Shown piece by piece: positions 29,608-37,238 of a stretch of 37,802 nucleotides of DNA. Under the pieces are notes generated by a model. It saw only the letters and a list, made by a program, of their open reading frames with translations, ran no database searches and was not told where the DNA came from. Made by a program: the position numbers and the translations under genes. The DNA comes from Alphaproteobacteria bacterium (lineage in GTDB: Bacteria; Pseudomonadota; Alphaproteobacteria; Geminicoccales; Geminicoccaceae). Position 1 is the first letter of the stretch; the number at the start of each line of letters is the position of its first letter. Location: the NCBI GenBank assembly GCA_027045875.1, contig JALUAG010000086.1, forward strand, positions 1 to 37,802, written 5' to 3'.

Positions 29608-30479
29608 CCCGCAGCCCTCCGCCCGCCGCGGGCCATGACCAGCTCCGCGAACACGGCGTCGCAGAGCTGCCGCCCGCGGCGGCTGTAGACGGCGGCCTCT
29701 CCGGCCTGCTCGCGAGCAAGCCACGCGGCCGCCAGCGCAGCGATGTCGTCGCTGCTCTCGGCGACCGCTGCGAGGTCCGCCGCGCAGCGCACCCGCTCGG
29801 AGATCGAGCTGGGCGCGCCTTCGGCCTCGCCGATGTACTCGGCGAGGCGGTCGAGGGTGGCGGCCACGCCCCGCGCCACCACCGCCTGCGCCGCGATCAC
29901 ATCGATGCGCTCGCGACGCGTCAGGGGGTAAAGGCGCAGCCGCCGGAACCTCCTGAGCAGGGCCTCGGAGTGAGGCCGCTGCTCATTGCTGGTCGCCCAG
30001 ACCAGCAGATTGCCGGGCCGGGCGACCACGTGCCGCCCCGGGGCGACCGAGGCGCGGCCCGACTGCATGAAGTCGAGCAGCAACGCCTCGGCCGCCTCCG
30101 AGGCCTTGTCGACCTCGTCCAGCACCAGCACAGTCGGCTGGCGCTGGCTCATCTCCGCCGCCTGGGCGAGGATGCCCAGACGGCGGACAGAGGCGGCCTC
30201 GCCGGCGACGGCCGCGGCCGCGTCGACGCCGGCGAGGAGCTCGTCCGCCCCGCTCCACTCGTGGAGCTGGGCGAACAAAAAACCGCCCCCGAGGAGCTCA
30301 GCGATGAGCTCCCCGAGAGCGGTCTTGCCCGTCCCGGGCGCGCCGGTGGCGAGCACGCCCGGGACGGCGCGGCCGCCACGCCGCATCTCAGCAAGCGCGG
30401 CGGCCACGACTGCGGCCTCGCGGGGGCCGACGATGTGCCCCCGCGAGGCCAAGTTTTTTAAGATGGAGGCTGGTGTCAT
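29604..30479 (-). CDS. MoxR-type AAA+ ATPase
   Basis: A 291-residue AAA+ protein. Walker A is GAPGTGKT at 46-53, Walker B LVLDEVDK at 118-125, sensor 1 near ATSNEQ at 162-167, and an Arg-rich finger helix ALLRRFRRL after 172. Family members are ring chaperones that remodel targets together with a VWA protein; the VWA protein is encoded next, translationally coupled. The start is ATG 30479, behind GGGGAGGA; an upstream frame extension passes through the promoter region and is rejected. Confidence 0.85.
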   Translation of the reverse strand: MTPASILKNLASRGHIVGPREAAVVAAALAEMRRGGRAVPGVLATGAPGTGKTALGELIAELLGGGFLFAQLHEWSGADELLAGVDAAAAVAGEAASVRRLGILAQAAEMSQRQPTVLVLDEVDKASEAAEALLLDFMQSGRASVAPGRHVVARPGNLLVWATSNEQRPHSEALLRRFRRLRLYPLTRRERIDVIAAQAVVARGVAATLDRLAEYIGEAEGAPSSISERVRCAADLAAVAESSDDIAALAAAWLAREQAGEAAVYSRRGRQLCDAVFAELVMARGGRRAAG

Positions 30480-30499
30480 TGCCCAGTCCTCCCCTTTCT

Positions 30500-30520
30500 G
30501 CCCCCGGCCCATCCGGGGGC
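30500..30520 (-). promoter_or_regulatory. Hairpin in the leader of the MoxR-VWA operon
   Basis: A perfect 8-bp GC inverted repeat (30500-30507 with 30513-30520) with a 5-base loop lies about 20 bases before the ATPase start and may affect translation or message life. It lacks a T-run in either direction and so is not a good terminator. Confidence 0.45.
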
Positions 30521-30531
30521 TTCTGTCCACG

Positions 30532-30560
30532 GAAATGGCACGCGATATATTATGTGTCAA
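30532..30560 (-). promoter_or_regulatory. Probable leftward promoter of the MoxR-VWA operon
   Basis: On the minus strand a perfect TTGACA (30560-30555) lies in a short AT-rich island. The -10 is poor (CATTTC after 17 bases), so the start is uncertain. The region 30480-30683 is divergent: the ATPase operon leaves to the left and the DUF6456-like gene to the right. No convincing rightward promoter was found. Confidence 0.35.
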
Positions 30561-30683
30561 CTTTGCGGGTTGGTTCTGTAACAATTTGTGATCGATGTTC
30601 TTGTTGTGTTCATGGCGAGCGGTCCCGCGCGGCGGGTATTGCGTGCGGCGCGCGGTCGGGGCAGGATCGGGCAGGAGGCGGCG

Positions 30684-31196
30684 ATGGGGCGCGGCAGGCG
30701 GAGCGAGAGGCGGCGCGAGGCGGCTGTCTACGGTGACGTTGGGCCGCAGACGCCGGCGCAGCTGCGCGGGGCGGAGATCGTCGAGCGCGTCGAGGGGGGC
30801 GCGCGCATCCGGCTAAAGCGCAGAGTCCTGGCGATTGAGGAGCTCGCGCGCTCGACCAGGCGTCGCCCGGCCCGGATCACGCCTCGCCAGCTGGCGGCCG
30901 GGCTTGCCCTCCGAGATGCCTGGGAGGAGACGCAGCGTCTCGGCGAGGTCTCATGGGCGCGCGTCCGCGTAGACGGCGGCAGGCTCAACGACGGCGTCCT
31001 CCGCCGCCTCGGCGCGCAACGGGCCTACGGCCGGCTGCTCGACGCGGTCGATCCTGCGGACCGCGGTGCCGTCACGGCAATCGTCATCTACGGGATACGC
31101 CCGCGCGAGTTCGCCGGCAGCGGCTCCGGCGCCGCTCTGGCGCTCGCCGCCCTCCGCCGCGGCTTGGATGCAATTGCCGACGCGCTCGGGCTGTAG
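30684..31196 (+). CDS. DUF6456-like protein, possible late-gene regulator
   Basis: A 170-residue basic protein. The C-terminal part has VDGGRLNDGVLRRLGAQRAYGRLLDAVD, a central AVTAIVIYGIRPREFAG, and LALAALRRGLDAIADALGL, which resembles the DUF6456 domain found in alphaproteobacterial phages and prophages. That region recalls sigma-region-4-like late regulators such as ArpU. It is the first gene before the late promoter and terminase. GCAGGAGGCGGCG precedes ATG 30684; the frame stays open from GTG 30588 but without a ribosome site there. Control of late transcription is inference. Confidence 0.5.
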   Translation: MGRGRRSERRREAAVYGDVGPQTPAQLRGAEIVERVEGGARIRLKRRVLAIEELARSTRRRPARITPRQLAAGLALRDAWEETQRLGEVSWARVRVDGGRLNDGVLRRLGAQRAYGRLLDAVDPADRGAVTAIVIYGIRPREFAGSGSGAALALAALRRGLDAIADALGL

Positions 31197-31210
31197 CCTG
31201 CAACTCTCTA

Positions 31211-31239
31211 TTGCGATCGGGCAAATAACGCGGCACAAT
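31211..31239 (+). promoter_or_regulatory. Probable late promoter
   Basis: TTGCGA (31211-31216), a 17-base spacer and CACAAT (31234-31239), four of six matches in each box. The RNA start would be about 31246, leaving a leader of about 245 bases before the first late gene. It follows the DUF6456-like gene by 14 bases. Confidence 0.5.
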
Positions 31240-31261
31240 CACTATGCTCGGCGTAGCCGTG

Positions 31262-31466
31262 CGTTGGGCGGCGCCAACGTGGCCGCGCGCGAGCCTCGAG
31301 ACTGGCCGGACAGGCCAGCCACCCGGGTTGATCGCCGGGTGATCAACTGCCTGCCCCGGCGCGCGCGTGTTAGCTGCGAGGGGCAGTATGCGCCGGGGCG
31401 GGCAGACGCCACAACCACGCGTGGCAGGCGCAACCGAGGGCGGGGCCCGGTCCAGGCTCCGCCCTC
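31262..31466 (+). promoter_or_regulatory. Hairpin-rich leader / possible antitermination or packaging region
   Basis: No gene is visible between 31197 and 31489. Five inverted repeats follow one another: 31262-31267 with 31274-31279 (6 bp); 31302-31307 with 31313-31318 (6 bp); 31327-31333 with 31341-31347 (7 bp); 31347-31361 with 31391-31405 (15 positions, one mismatch); and 31436-31443 with 31459-31466 (8 bp). All are perfect except the fourth. The position after a late promoter and before terminase fits a put-like RNA antiterminator or a DNA packaging site. Confidence 0.5.
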
Positions 31467-31489
31467 AGCACAACCAGAGGAGACTGACC

Positions 31490-31651
31490 GTGCCGCTCAA
31501 GCGCGGTTGCTCGCGCAAAGCCATCCGATCCAATATCCGGACCGAGATCCGCGCGGGCAAGTCGCCGCGCCAGGCGGTCGCAATCGCCTACAGCGTCGCC
31601 CGCAAATCCTGCCGCCTGCGGGCGCGCAAACGCAGAGGCAAAGCACGATGA
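31490..31651 (+). CDS. Small basic conserved phage protein (53 aa)
   Basis: A 53-residue, strongly basic protein with the pattern PLKRGCSRKAIRSNIRTEIRAGKSPRQAVAIAYSVAR. This layout recurs in short-tailed and other phages next to terminase or early genes (DUF6496-like). It starts at GTG 31490 behind AGAGGAG; a longer reading is Arg-rich noise. It overlaps the small terminase start by 4 bases. Its charge suggests nucleic acid binding. Confidence 0.7.
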   Translation: MPLKRGCSRKAIRSNIRTEIRAGKSPRQAVAIAYSVARKSCRLRARKRRGKAR

Positions 31652-31932
31652 GCGAGCCCAAGACTCTCAAGCGCGGGCCGGGCCGACCCAAAGGCAGCGG
31701 CCGCGGCGTCAGGTTGTCTGAGGAGCACCGGAGTAAAATCAAATCTGCGCAACTCCTCAACGCGCTGCAAGAGCACGCGCTCGGCAAGCGGGAGATGGGG
31801 CCGACACAAATCCAGGCAGCGCAGATCCTGCTCCGCAAGGCGCTGCCTGACCTCAGCTCGATCGATGTCAACGCCAGCGTCGACGGCGGCCTCGTAATTG
31901 AGATCGTCAAGCCCGGAGAGAGCGGGTCGTGA
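31648..31932 (+). CDS. Probable terminase small subunit (94 aa)
   Basis: A 94-residue protein with a basic RGPGRPKGSGRG N-terminus, helices around LLNALQEHALGKREMGPTQIQAAQILLRKALPDLSS and a short C-terminal strand (GGLVIEIVKPG). The QIQAAQILLRKxLPDLS pattern is typical of small terminases in short-tailed phages, which bind the packaging site and load the large subunit. It lies two genes upstream of the large subunit with coupling overlaps. Confidence 0.6.
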   Translation: MSEPKTLKRGPGRPKGSGRGVRLSEEHRSKIKSAQLLNALQEHALGKREMGPTQIQAAQILLRKALPDLSSIDVNASVDGGLVIEIVKPGESGS

Positions 31933-32255
31933 GTGACAACGTCGTGCGCCTCGACGTGCCGTGGCACGGGCGCGTGCCGCCTGGGCGCGTACGAGCGGCA
32001 TTGCGGCGAGAGCATGATGACGGGAGCGAGATTGCGGCTGTCGTGCGAGCTCCGGACGGGACGGTGAGAGTCTACGGCTCATCGGCTGCCGGTGAGACGC
32101 TGGACCTGCTGATGCGAGGCGAGGCGGCGCTCCTGTCGGAGATGGCGGCTGCGCGGCTCGATACGCTTGGTTGGCCGCGGGATGAGGGAGAGTGGGTGGC
32201 GCTCGAAGAGCTGTTCCGGGGCCTCGTCGAGGATGAGGGGGCCGACGGTGCCTGA
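31929..32255 (+). CDS. Unknown protein between terminase genes (108 aa)
   Basis: A 108-residue protein that starts at GTG 31929, overlapping the small terminase stop. It has VVRLDVPWHGRVPPGRVRAALRREHDD, then beta strands with APDGTVRVYGS, then EALLSEMAAARLDTLGWPRDEGEWVALEELFRGLVEDEG. A family is not identified. It may assist packaging, by position. Confidence 0.6.
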   Translation: MSDNVVRLDVPWHGRVPPGRVRAALRREHDDGSEIAAVVRAPDGTVRVYGSSAAGETLDLLMRGEAALLSEMAAARLDTLGWPRDEGEWVALEELFRGLVEDEGADGA

Positions 32256-33582
32256 GCGCGTCCGGCTGCCAAACAACTGGGAGCCGCGGCCGTATCAGCG
32301 GGACGCGTGGGCGTATCTGCACGGGGGCGGCAAGCGTGCGTGCCTGGTATGGCACCGGCGGGCCGGCAAGGACGATCTCTGCCTCCACTGGACGGCCTGC
32401 GCTGCGTTTGAGCGGCCGGCGACCTACTGGCACATGCTCCCGCAGGCGGCGCAGGCGCGCAAGGCGATCTGGGAAGCGGTCGATCCGCACTCCGGCCAGC
32501 GGCGCATCGATCTGGCGTTCCCGGCGCGCGTCCGCCGGCGGACCAATGAGGCGGAGATGCTGATCGAGCTAGTCAACGGCTCGATCTGGCGGGTGGTCGG
32601 GAGCGACAACTACGATGCACTGGTTGGCTCGCCGCCGGCAGGGGTTGTGCTGAGCGAGTGGGCGCTTGCTGACCCGACGGCGTGGGCGTATCTGAGCCCG
32701 ATCCTCGCGGAAAACGGGGGCTGGGCGGTATTTGCCTACACGCCGCGCGGCAAAAATCACGGCTGGTCGCTCTACCAGGCGGCGCGGCGGGACCCCGACT
32801 GGCACTGCGAGCTGCGGACGGTCGACGACACGGGCGTGATCGACCGCGCGGCGCTGATAGCCGACCTGCGCGACAAACAGGCGCTCTACGGGGCCGAGCA
32901 GGGGCGGGCGCTCTGGGACCAGGAGTGGTATTGCTCGTTCGAGGCGGCCGTCCAGGGCGCCTATTGGGGCGGCGAGCTGCGGACGGCGGCCGAGGAGGGG
33001 CGGATCACGCGCGTGCCTGTGGACCGGGCTGTCCCGGTGACGACGGCGTGGGATATCGGGATCGACGACGCGACGGCGATCTGGTTCGCCCAGGTCGTGG
33101 GGCGCGAGGTCAGGGTGATCGACTACCACGAGGAGAGCGGGCGCGACGCGGCGCACTACGTCGACGTGCTGCGGGAGCGCGGCTACCGCTACGCCGAGCA
33201 TCTGCTGCCGCACGACGCCGAGCGGCGCGAGATCGGGACGGGCAAGTCTTACGCGCAGCTGCTGCGTGAGGCCGGGATTGAGGGGAGCGTGCGGGTGTTG
33301 GCGCGGACGCGTGACCTGCTGGGAGATATCAACGCGGTGAGGCGTTTCCTCGGCACATGCTGGTTCGATGAGGAGCGGTGCGGGCGCGGGCTCGAGGCGC
33401 TGCGGCAGTATCGGCGGGAGTGGGACGACAGGCGGCACACGTGGCGGCAGACACCGCTGCACGACTGGACAAGCCATGCGGCGGACGCGTTCCGGTTGCT
33501 GGCGTCTGGGCTTCGGCCGGCGGGCGGCGCGGGCGACACGTCGCAGCCGCTGGCGTATCGGCCGTTGCCAAACGTGGCGTGA
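32248..33582 (+). CDS. Terminase large subunit
   Basis: A protein of about 444 residues, the packaging ATPase and nuclease. PRPYQRDAWAYL is the Q-motif region, WHRRAGKDDL the Walker A variant of this group, and GVVLSEWALADP the Walker B region (Ser in place of the usual first Asp, as in related podovirus terminases). TAWDIGIDDATAIWF and DWTSHAADAFRLLA hold the acidic nuclease residues. The start is taken as GTG 32248 with GAGGGGG six bases upstream; ATG 32233 is an alternative. Confidence 0.88.
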   Translation: MPERVRLPNNWEPRPYQRDAWAYLHGGGKRACLVWHRRAGKDDLCLHWTACAAFERPATYWHMLPQAAQARKAIWEAVDPHSGQRRIDLAFPARVRRRTNEAEMLIELVNGSIWRVVGSDNYDALVGSPPAGVVLSEWALADPTAWAYLSPILAENGGWAVFAYTPRGKNHGWSLYQAARRDPDWHCELRTVDDTGVIDRAALIADLRDKQALYGAEQGRALWDQEWYCSFEAAVQGAYWGGELRTAAEEGRITRVPVDRAVPVTTAWDIGIDDATAIWFAQVVGREVRVIDYHEESGRDAAHYVDVLRERGYRYAEHLLPHDAERREIGTGKSYAQLLREAGIEGSVRVLARTRDLLGDINAVRRFLGTCWFDEERCGRGLEALRQYRREWDDRRHTWRQTPLHDWTSHAADAFRLLASGLRPAGGAGDTSQPLAYRPLPNVA

Positions 33583-33590
33583 GGGGCGAG

Positions 33591-33776
33591 ATGATCGGCC
33601 GGCGTGAGTGGCTCGATCGGGTGCGAGCGGCGCATGATCCAGAGGCGCATCGGCCGCTGGATGATGTGATCAGGGACGCGGAGCTTGTGATGAGCGCGAG
33701 CGATTGGTCTGGGCAGTCTGAGCACGAGCAGGCGTATCGGCTGGCCAAGGTGATGGTGAGGCGCGCATGGGCATGA
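33591..33776 (+). CDS. Small unknown protein before the portal (61 aa)
   Basis: A 61-residue soluble protein (EWLDRVRAAHDPEAHRPLDDVIRDAELVM, then QSEHEQAYRLAKVMVRRAW). GAGGGGCGAG is upstream. It overlaps the portal start by 10 bases. It has no known domain; small helical proteins before the portal are common in this type of genome. Confidence 0.6.
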   Translation: MIGRREWLDRVRAAHDPEAHRPLDDVIRDAELVMSASDWSGQSEHEQAYRLAKVMVRRAWA

Positions 33777-35863
33777 GCCTGCACGAGCTCCGGGCGGCGC
33801 TCGGGGCGCAGATCGAGGCGGCGGAGTCGGCTGCGGACGAGATCGGCCGCGAGCGGGCGGACCTGTTCGAGCGGTATATGGCCGAGCCCTACGGGGACGA
33901 GGTCGAGGACCGCTCGCGGGTGGTGATGTCGGACGTCGCCGATACGGTCGAGTGGATCATGCCCGAGCTGATGGAGCTGTTCACGGCGGGTGACCGGATC
34001 GTCGCGTTCGAGCCGCAGGGACCTGAGGATGAGGAGGCGGCGGAGCAGGAGACGGACGCCGTCAACTACGTGTTTTTCCGCCAGAATGACGGCTGGCACG
34101 TGCTCTACGAATTCCTGAAGGACGGGCTGGTCCAGAAGACGGGCTACATCAAGCGCCGGTGGGAGGAGCGCGAGACGGTCACGACCGAGGAGTACGACGG
34201 GCTGTCCGAGGAGGAGTGGCAGGGGCTTCTGCTCGGATGGCAGGATGAGGGCGTCGAGGTCGAGGTCATGCGCGAGGATGTGACGCGCGAGGTTGCCCAG
34301 GGGCCGGATGGCACGGTGGTCGAGGGCCCGGCGTCGATCTCGGTCGAGGTGCGGCTGACGCGGCGCGAGGGGCGGGTCGTCGTCGAGAGCGTGCCGCCCG
34401 AGGAGGTGCTTGTCGCCCCGCGGTGGAACAGGGTGACGCTGGACGGCTGCCCGTTCGTGGCGCATCGCCGCCGGGTGACGGTCAGCGACCTGATAGAGCT
34501 CGGCTACGATCGCAAGCAGGTGATGAGCCTGCCAGCGGCGGGCGAGGACGACAGCGAGGAGCGGGTCGAGCGGTTCTCGACGGCCGGAAGCTCGGAACCG
34601 GCGGAGCGCGAGGAGATCGATCCGTCGATGCGCGAAGTCCTGGTGCATGAATGCTACGTGCGCCTGGACTGGGACGGTGACGGGCGGGCCGAGCTGCGGC
34701 GGGTGATGGTGGCCGGGCCCGGCAACGAGATTCTGCGGCTGGCGGACGGGCGGCCGGACAACGAGGAGGTTGAGGATCAACCGTTCTCCGCGTGGACGCC
34801 GATTCCGATCCCGCACAGGCACTACGGGCGGTCGGTGGCCGAGCTGGTGCGCGATCTCCAGCGGGTCAAGACGGTTTTGACACGCCAGCTGCTGGACAAC
34901 GTGTATCTGACCAACAACCCGACGCGGGAGATCGCGGAGCCCGGGATCGGGCCCGCGACGCTGTCGGACCTGCTGACGGAGCGGCCCGGGAAGATCGTGC
35001 GGACCGCGGCGCCGGGGATGTATCGCGAATGGAGCCCGCCGCAGTTCGTGGCGCAGATGATGCCGGTGATCGAGTATGTGGATACGCTGCGCGAAAACAG
35101 GAGCGGGGTGACGCGCTACAACCAGGGGCTCGACGCCGACGCGCTGAACCAGACGGCGACCGGGATTAGAAAGATCATGACGGCGTCGATGAAGAAGCTG
35201 CTGTTGTATGCGCGGACGGCGGCGGAGCTCGGGCTCAGGCACCTGTTCCGAGGGATTCATGGCGATCTGCGCCGGCACGCGTCGAAGCCGATGCTCATGC
35301 GACTGCGGGGGCGGTATGTGAGCATCGACCCGCGCGAGTGGCGGGATCGGGCAGACATGACGGTACGTATCGGGCTCGGGACCGGGGATCGTGAGCTGCA
35401 GGCGGCGTTCCTTGAGCGGATCATCGCCGAGATTAAGGAGCATCTGCTCGCCGGCTCGCCGATGGCGACGCTGGATCGGCTCTACAAGGCGTATGAGCGC
35501 TACATTGCCATCGCAGGGTTCAAGAACGCCGAGGAGTTCTTCGTCAACCCGCGCGACGCACAGGCGCAGCCGCAGATGCAGGCGCAGAGGCCCGACCCTG
35601 CGGCGGCGGTGGCGCAGATTGAGATGGCGAAGATTCAGCAGCGGCAGGCCGAGGCCGAGCGGAAGGCCCAGGTCGAACTGGAGAAGGCGCGGCTCGAGGA
35701 CGACCGCGAGCGCGACCGGATGAACATGGAGATGGCGCTGAAGCTGGCCGAGATACAGGCGAAGAGCAACACGGCGCTGACGATCGAGCAGATACGGCAG
35801 TTCGCGGCTGAGCTCCGGAGCCTGAACCAGCCGCCGCCCGGCAGCCTGGGGGCCGCGGCATGA
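33767..35863 (+). CDS. Portal protein (SU10/P22-like)
   Basis: A 698-residue portal protein that forms the dodecameric DNA entry ring. The family pattern is visible: RSRVVMSDVADTVEWIMPELMELF near the N-terminus, GWHVLYEFLKDGLVQKTGYIKRRWEE, WTPIPIPHRHYGRSVAELVRDLQRVKT, and NQGLDADALNQTATGIRKIM. The C-terminal 130 residues are a Gln/Ala/Glu-rich helix like the P22 portal barrel. The start is at 33767, with ATG 33773 possible. It precedes a small protein gene and scaffold. Confidence 0.88.
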   Translation: MGMSLHELRAALGAQIEAAESAADEIGRERADLFERYMAEPYGDEVEDRSRVVMSDVADTVEWIMPELMELFTAGDRIVAFEPQGPEDEEAAEQETDAVNYVFFRQNDGWHVLYEFLKDGLVQKTGYIKRRWEERETVTTEEYDGLSEEEWQGLLLGWQDEGVEVEVMREDVTREVAQGPDGTVVEGPASISVEVRLTRREGRVVVESVPPEEVLVAPRWNRVTLDGCPFVAHRRRVTVSDLIELGYDRKQVMSLPAAGEDDSEERVERFSTAGSSEPAEREEIDPSMREVLVHECYVRLDWDGDGRAELRRVMVAGPGNEILRLADGRPDNEEVEDQPFSAWTPIPIPHRHYGRSVAELVRDLQRVKTVLTRQLLDNVYLTNNPTREIAEPGIGPATLSDLLTERPGKIVRTAAPGMYREWSPPQFVAQMMPVIEYVDTLRENRSGVTRYNQGLDADALNQTATGIRKIMTASMKKLLLYARTAAELGLRHLFRGIHGDLRRHASKPMLMRLRGRYVSIDPREWRDRADMTVRIGLGTGDRELQAAFLERIIAEIKEHLLAGSPMATLDRLYKAYERYIAIAGFKNAEEFFVNPRDAQAQPQMQAQRPDPAAAVAQIEMAKIQQRQAEAERKAQVELEKARLEDDRERDRMNMEMALKLAEIQAKSNTALTIEQIRQFAAELRSLNQPPPGSLGAAA

Positions 35864-36138
35864 AGAGCATCGAGGAGAGGGCGGCGCTCGGGGCGCGGTG
35901 CCGCGAGCTGCTGGAGAATCCGGTGTTCCGCGAGGCGATCGAGGCGGTCGACGCGGAATTCCGTGAGGCCGTGTTCCGCACGGCGATGGAGGAAGCCGAC
36001 AAGCGCGAGGCATTGTTCCGGGAGTATCACGCTCTCCGGCGCGTTGTGCACCGGCTTCGCAATTGGGAGCAGGACGGCGTGCTCGCCGAGATGGAGCGCG
36101 AGGCGCAGGAGCGCAAGGCGAAGCAGGCCCGGTCCTGA
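35860..36138 (+). CDS. Small helical head protein (92 aa)
   Basis: A 92-residue helical protein (CRELLENPVFREAIEAVDAEFREAVFRTAMEEADKREALF, then REYHALRRVVHRLRNWEQDG). Similar short proteins occur between portal and scaffold genes in other phages. ATG overlaps the portal stop. Assembly role likely but not shown. Confidence 0.65.
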   Translation: MKSIEERAALGARCRELLENPVFREAIEAVDAEFREAVFRTAMEEADKREALFREYHALRRVVHRLRNWEQDGVLAEMEREAQERKAKQARS

Positions 36139-36164
36139 AGTTTCCGAAAGCCTGACCGGAAATG

Positions 36165-36187
36165 GGTGCGTTGCGCGCACCTGTTTT
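36165..36187 (+). terminator. Weak hairpin before the scaffold gene
   Basis: GGTGCG (36165-36170) pairs with CGCACC (36176-36181) and is followed by TGTTTT. The 6-bp stem and broken T-run suggest only partial termination; it may set scaffold and capsid message levels against portal. Confidence 0.4.
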
Positions 36188-36214
36188 CGTGCGGGCGCAA
36201 CCAGAGGAGCAGTC

Positions 36215-37207
36215 ATGCAGGACGTCACCAACCGCGAGGGCGGAGTGATGAACATCGAGAGTGCCGTCGAGCATCTGATGGATGGCGAGGAGACGCCGAA
36301 TCCCGAGGATGCGACGGAAGGCGCGGCGCGTAACGAGGCCGCGAACGAGGGGCCGGAAGAGGCCGGCGAAGAGATCGAAGAGGCCGCGGGCGACGAAGAG
36401 CCCGAAGCCGAAGGCGGCGAGGAAGAGGAGGACGGCGCCGAGGAGGAGCCGGGCGAAGACGAAGAGGAGGAAGAGCCGGTCTACACCGTCAAGGTCGACG
36501 GTGAGGAGATCGAAGTTCCCCTCTCCGAGCTGATCGCGGGCTACCAGAAGGACGCCGACTATCGCCGCAAGACCGCCGCACTGGCTGAGGAGCGCAGAGC
36601 TCTCGAGGCCAAGGCGGCGGAAGTGGAGCAATTGCGCGCTGAGCTCCTGCAGAGGCTGGAGCGCTACGCGCAGGCAGGAGACGATGAGCCCGACTGGGCG
36701 AAGCTCGCGGAAGAGCTGGATCCGTGGGACTTCCAGAAGCGGCGGGCGGCATGGGAAGCGGAGCAGCGAGAGAAGCAGCGCGCGCTCGAAGAGCGGCAGG
36801 CCATCCTGATGGCCGAGCATCAGCGGCGCGTACAGGAAGGGCTGCAGAAGCTGCTGGAACAGTTTCCTGAGTGGCGCTCGGACCCGCAGAAGATGGAGGC
36901 GGACAAGCGGGCGATGCTCGAAGCCGCCAGAGCCTACGGGTTCACCGACCAGGAGTTCTACTCGGCAACCGACTGGCGCGTGTTCGTGCTGCTGCGCGAC
37001 GCGATGGAGGGGCGCAAGCTGCGTGAAGCGGCGAAGAAGCGTCCCGTGGCCAAGAAGGTGCCGAAGAAGGGCGACCGTCGTCTCAAGGCCGGCGCGAAGG
37101 CGTCTCCGGGCGAGGAGAAGAGGCGCGTGAACGAGAAACTGCGCGAGCAGCTCCGCAAGCGGGGCGACGTCGATTCCGCGGTGCAATTCCTACTCGGCGG
37201 AAGCTGA
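36215..37207 (+). CDS. Scaffolding protein
   Basis: A 330-residue protein with a very acidic, low-complexity N-terminal third (residues about 20-90, Glu/Asp/Ala), then VYTVKVDGEEIEVPLSELIAGYQKDADYRRKTAALAEE, long helices rich in Glu, Gln and Arg, and a basic Lys-rich C-terminus (KKRPVAKKVPKKGDRRLK) that would bind the capsid protein. This layout and the position before the capsid gene are those of phage scaffolds, which guide shell assembly and leave before packaging. AGAGGAG precedes ATG 36215. Confidence 0.82.
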   Translation: MQDVTNREGGVMNIESAVEHLMDGEETPNPEDATEGAARNEAANEGPEEAGEEIEEAAGDEEPEAEGGEEEEDGAEEEPGEDEEEEEPVYTVKVDGEEIEVPLSELIAGYQKDADYRRKTAALAEERRALEAKAAEVEQLRAELLQRLERYAQAGDDEPDWAKLAEELDPWDFQKRRAAWEAEQREKQRALEERQAILMAEHQRRVQEGLQKLLEQFPEWRSDPQKMEADKRAMLEAARAYGFTDQEFYSATDWRVFVLLRDAMEGRKLREAAKKRPVAKKVPKKGDRRLKAGAKASPGEEKRRVNEKLREQLRKRGDVDSAVQFLLGGS

Positions 37208-37238
37208 CGGCTCGCGCTCGGCAAGAGAGGGCTAGGAG

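Noticed and set aside
28866-30461. A 531-codon open frame on the plus strand
   Set aside because: Antisense to the VWA and MoxR genes, which have clear motifs; the product is mainly Arg/Pro/Ala.
27994-30479. True cobaltochelatase CobS-CobT genes
   Set aside because: Only the ATPase plus VWA layout is shared; no CobN or other cobalamin gene is present and the N-terminal domain of the VWA protein is not recognisably CobT.
30534-30590. An 18-codon frame in the divergent region
   Set aside because: Too short, no ribosome site, and it covers the predicted promoter area.
33329-37186. A 1285-codon open frame on the minus strand
   Set aside because: It is the antisense of terminase, portal and scaffold; high GC with G/C-rich third positions keeps the opposite frame open. 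Its product is Arg/His/Leu-rich with no domain.
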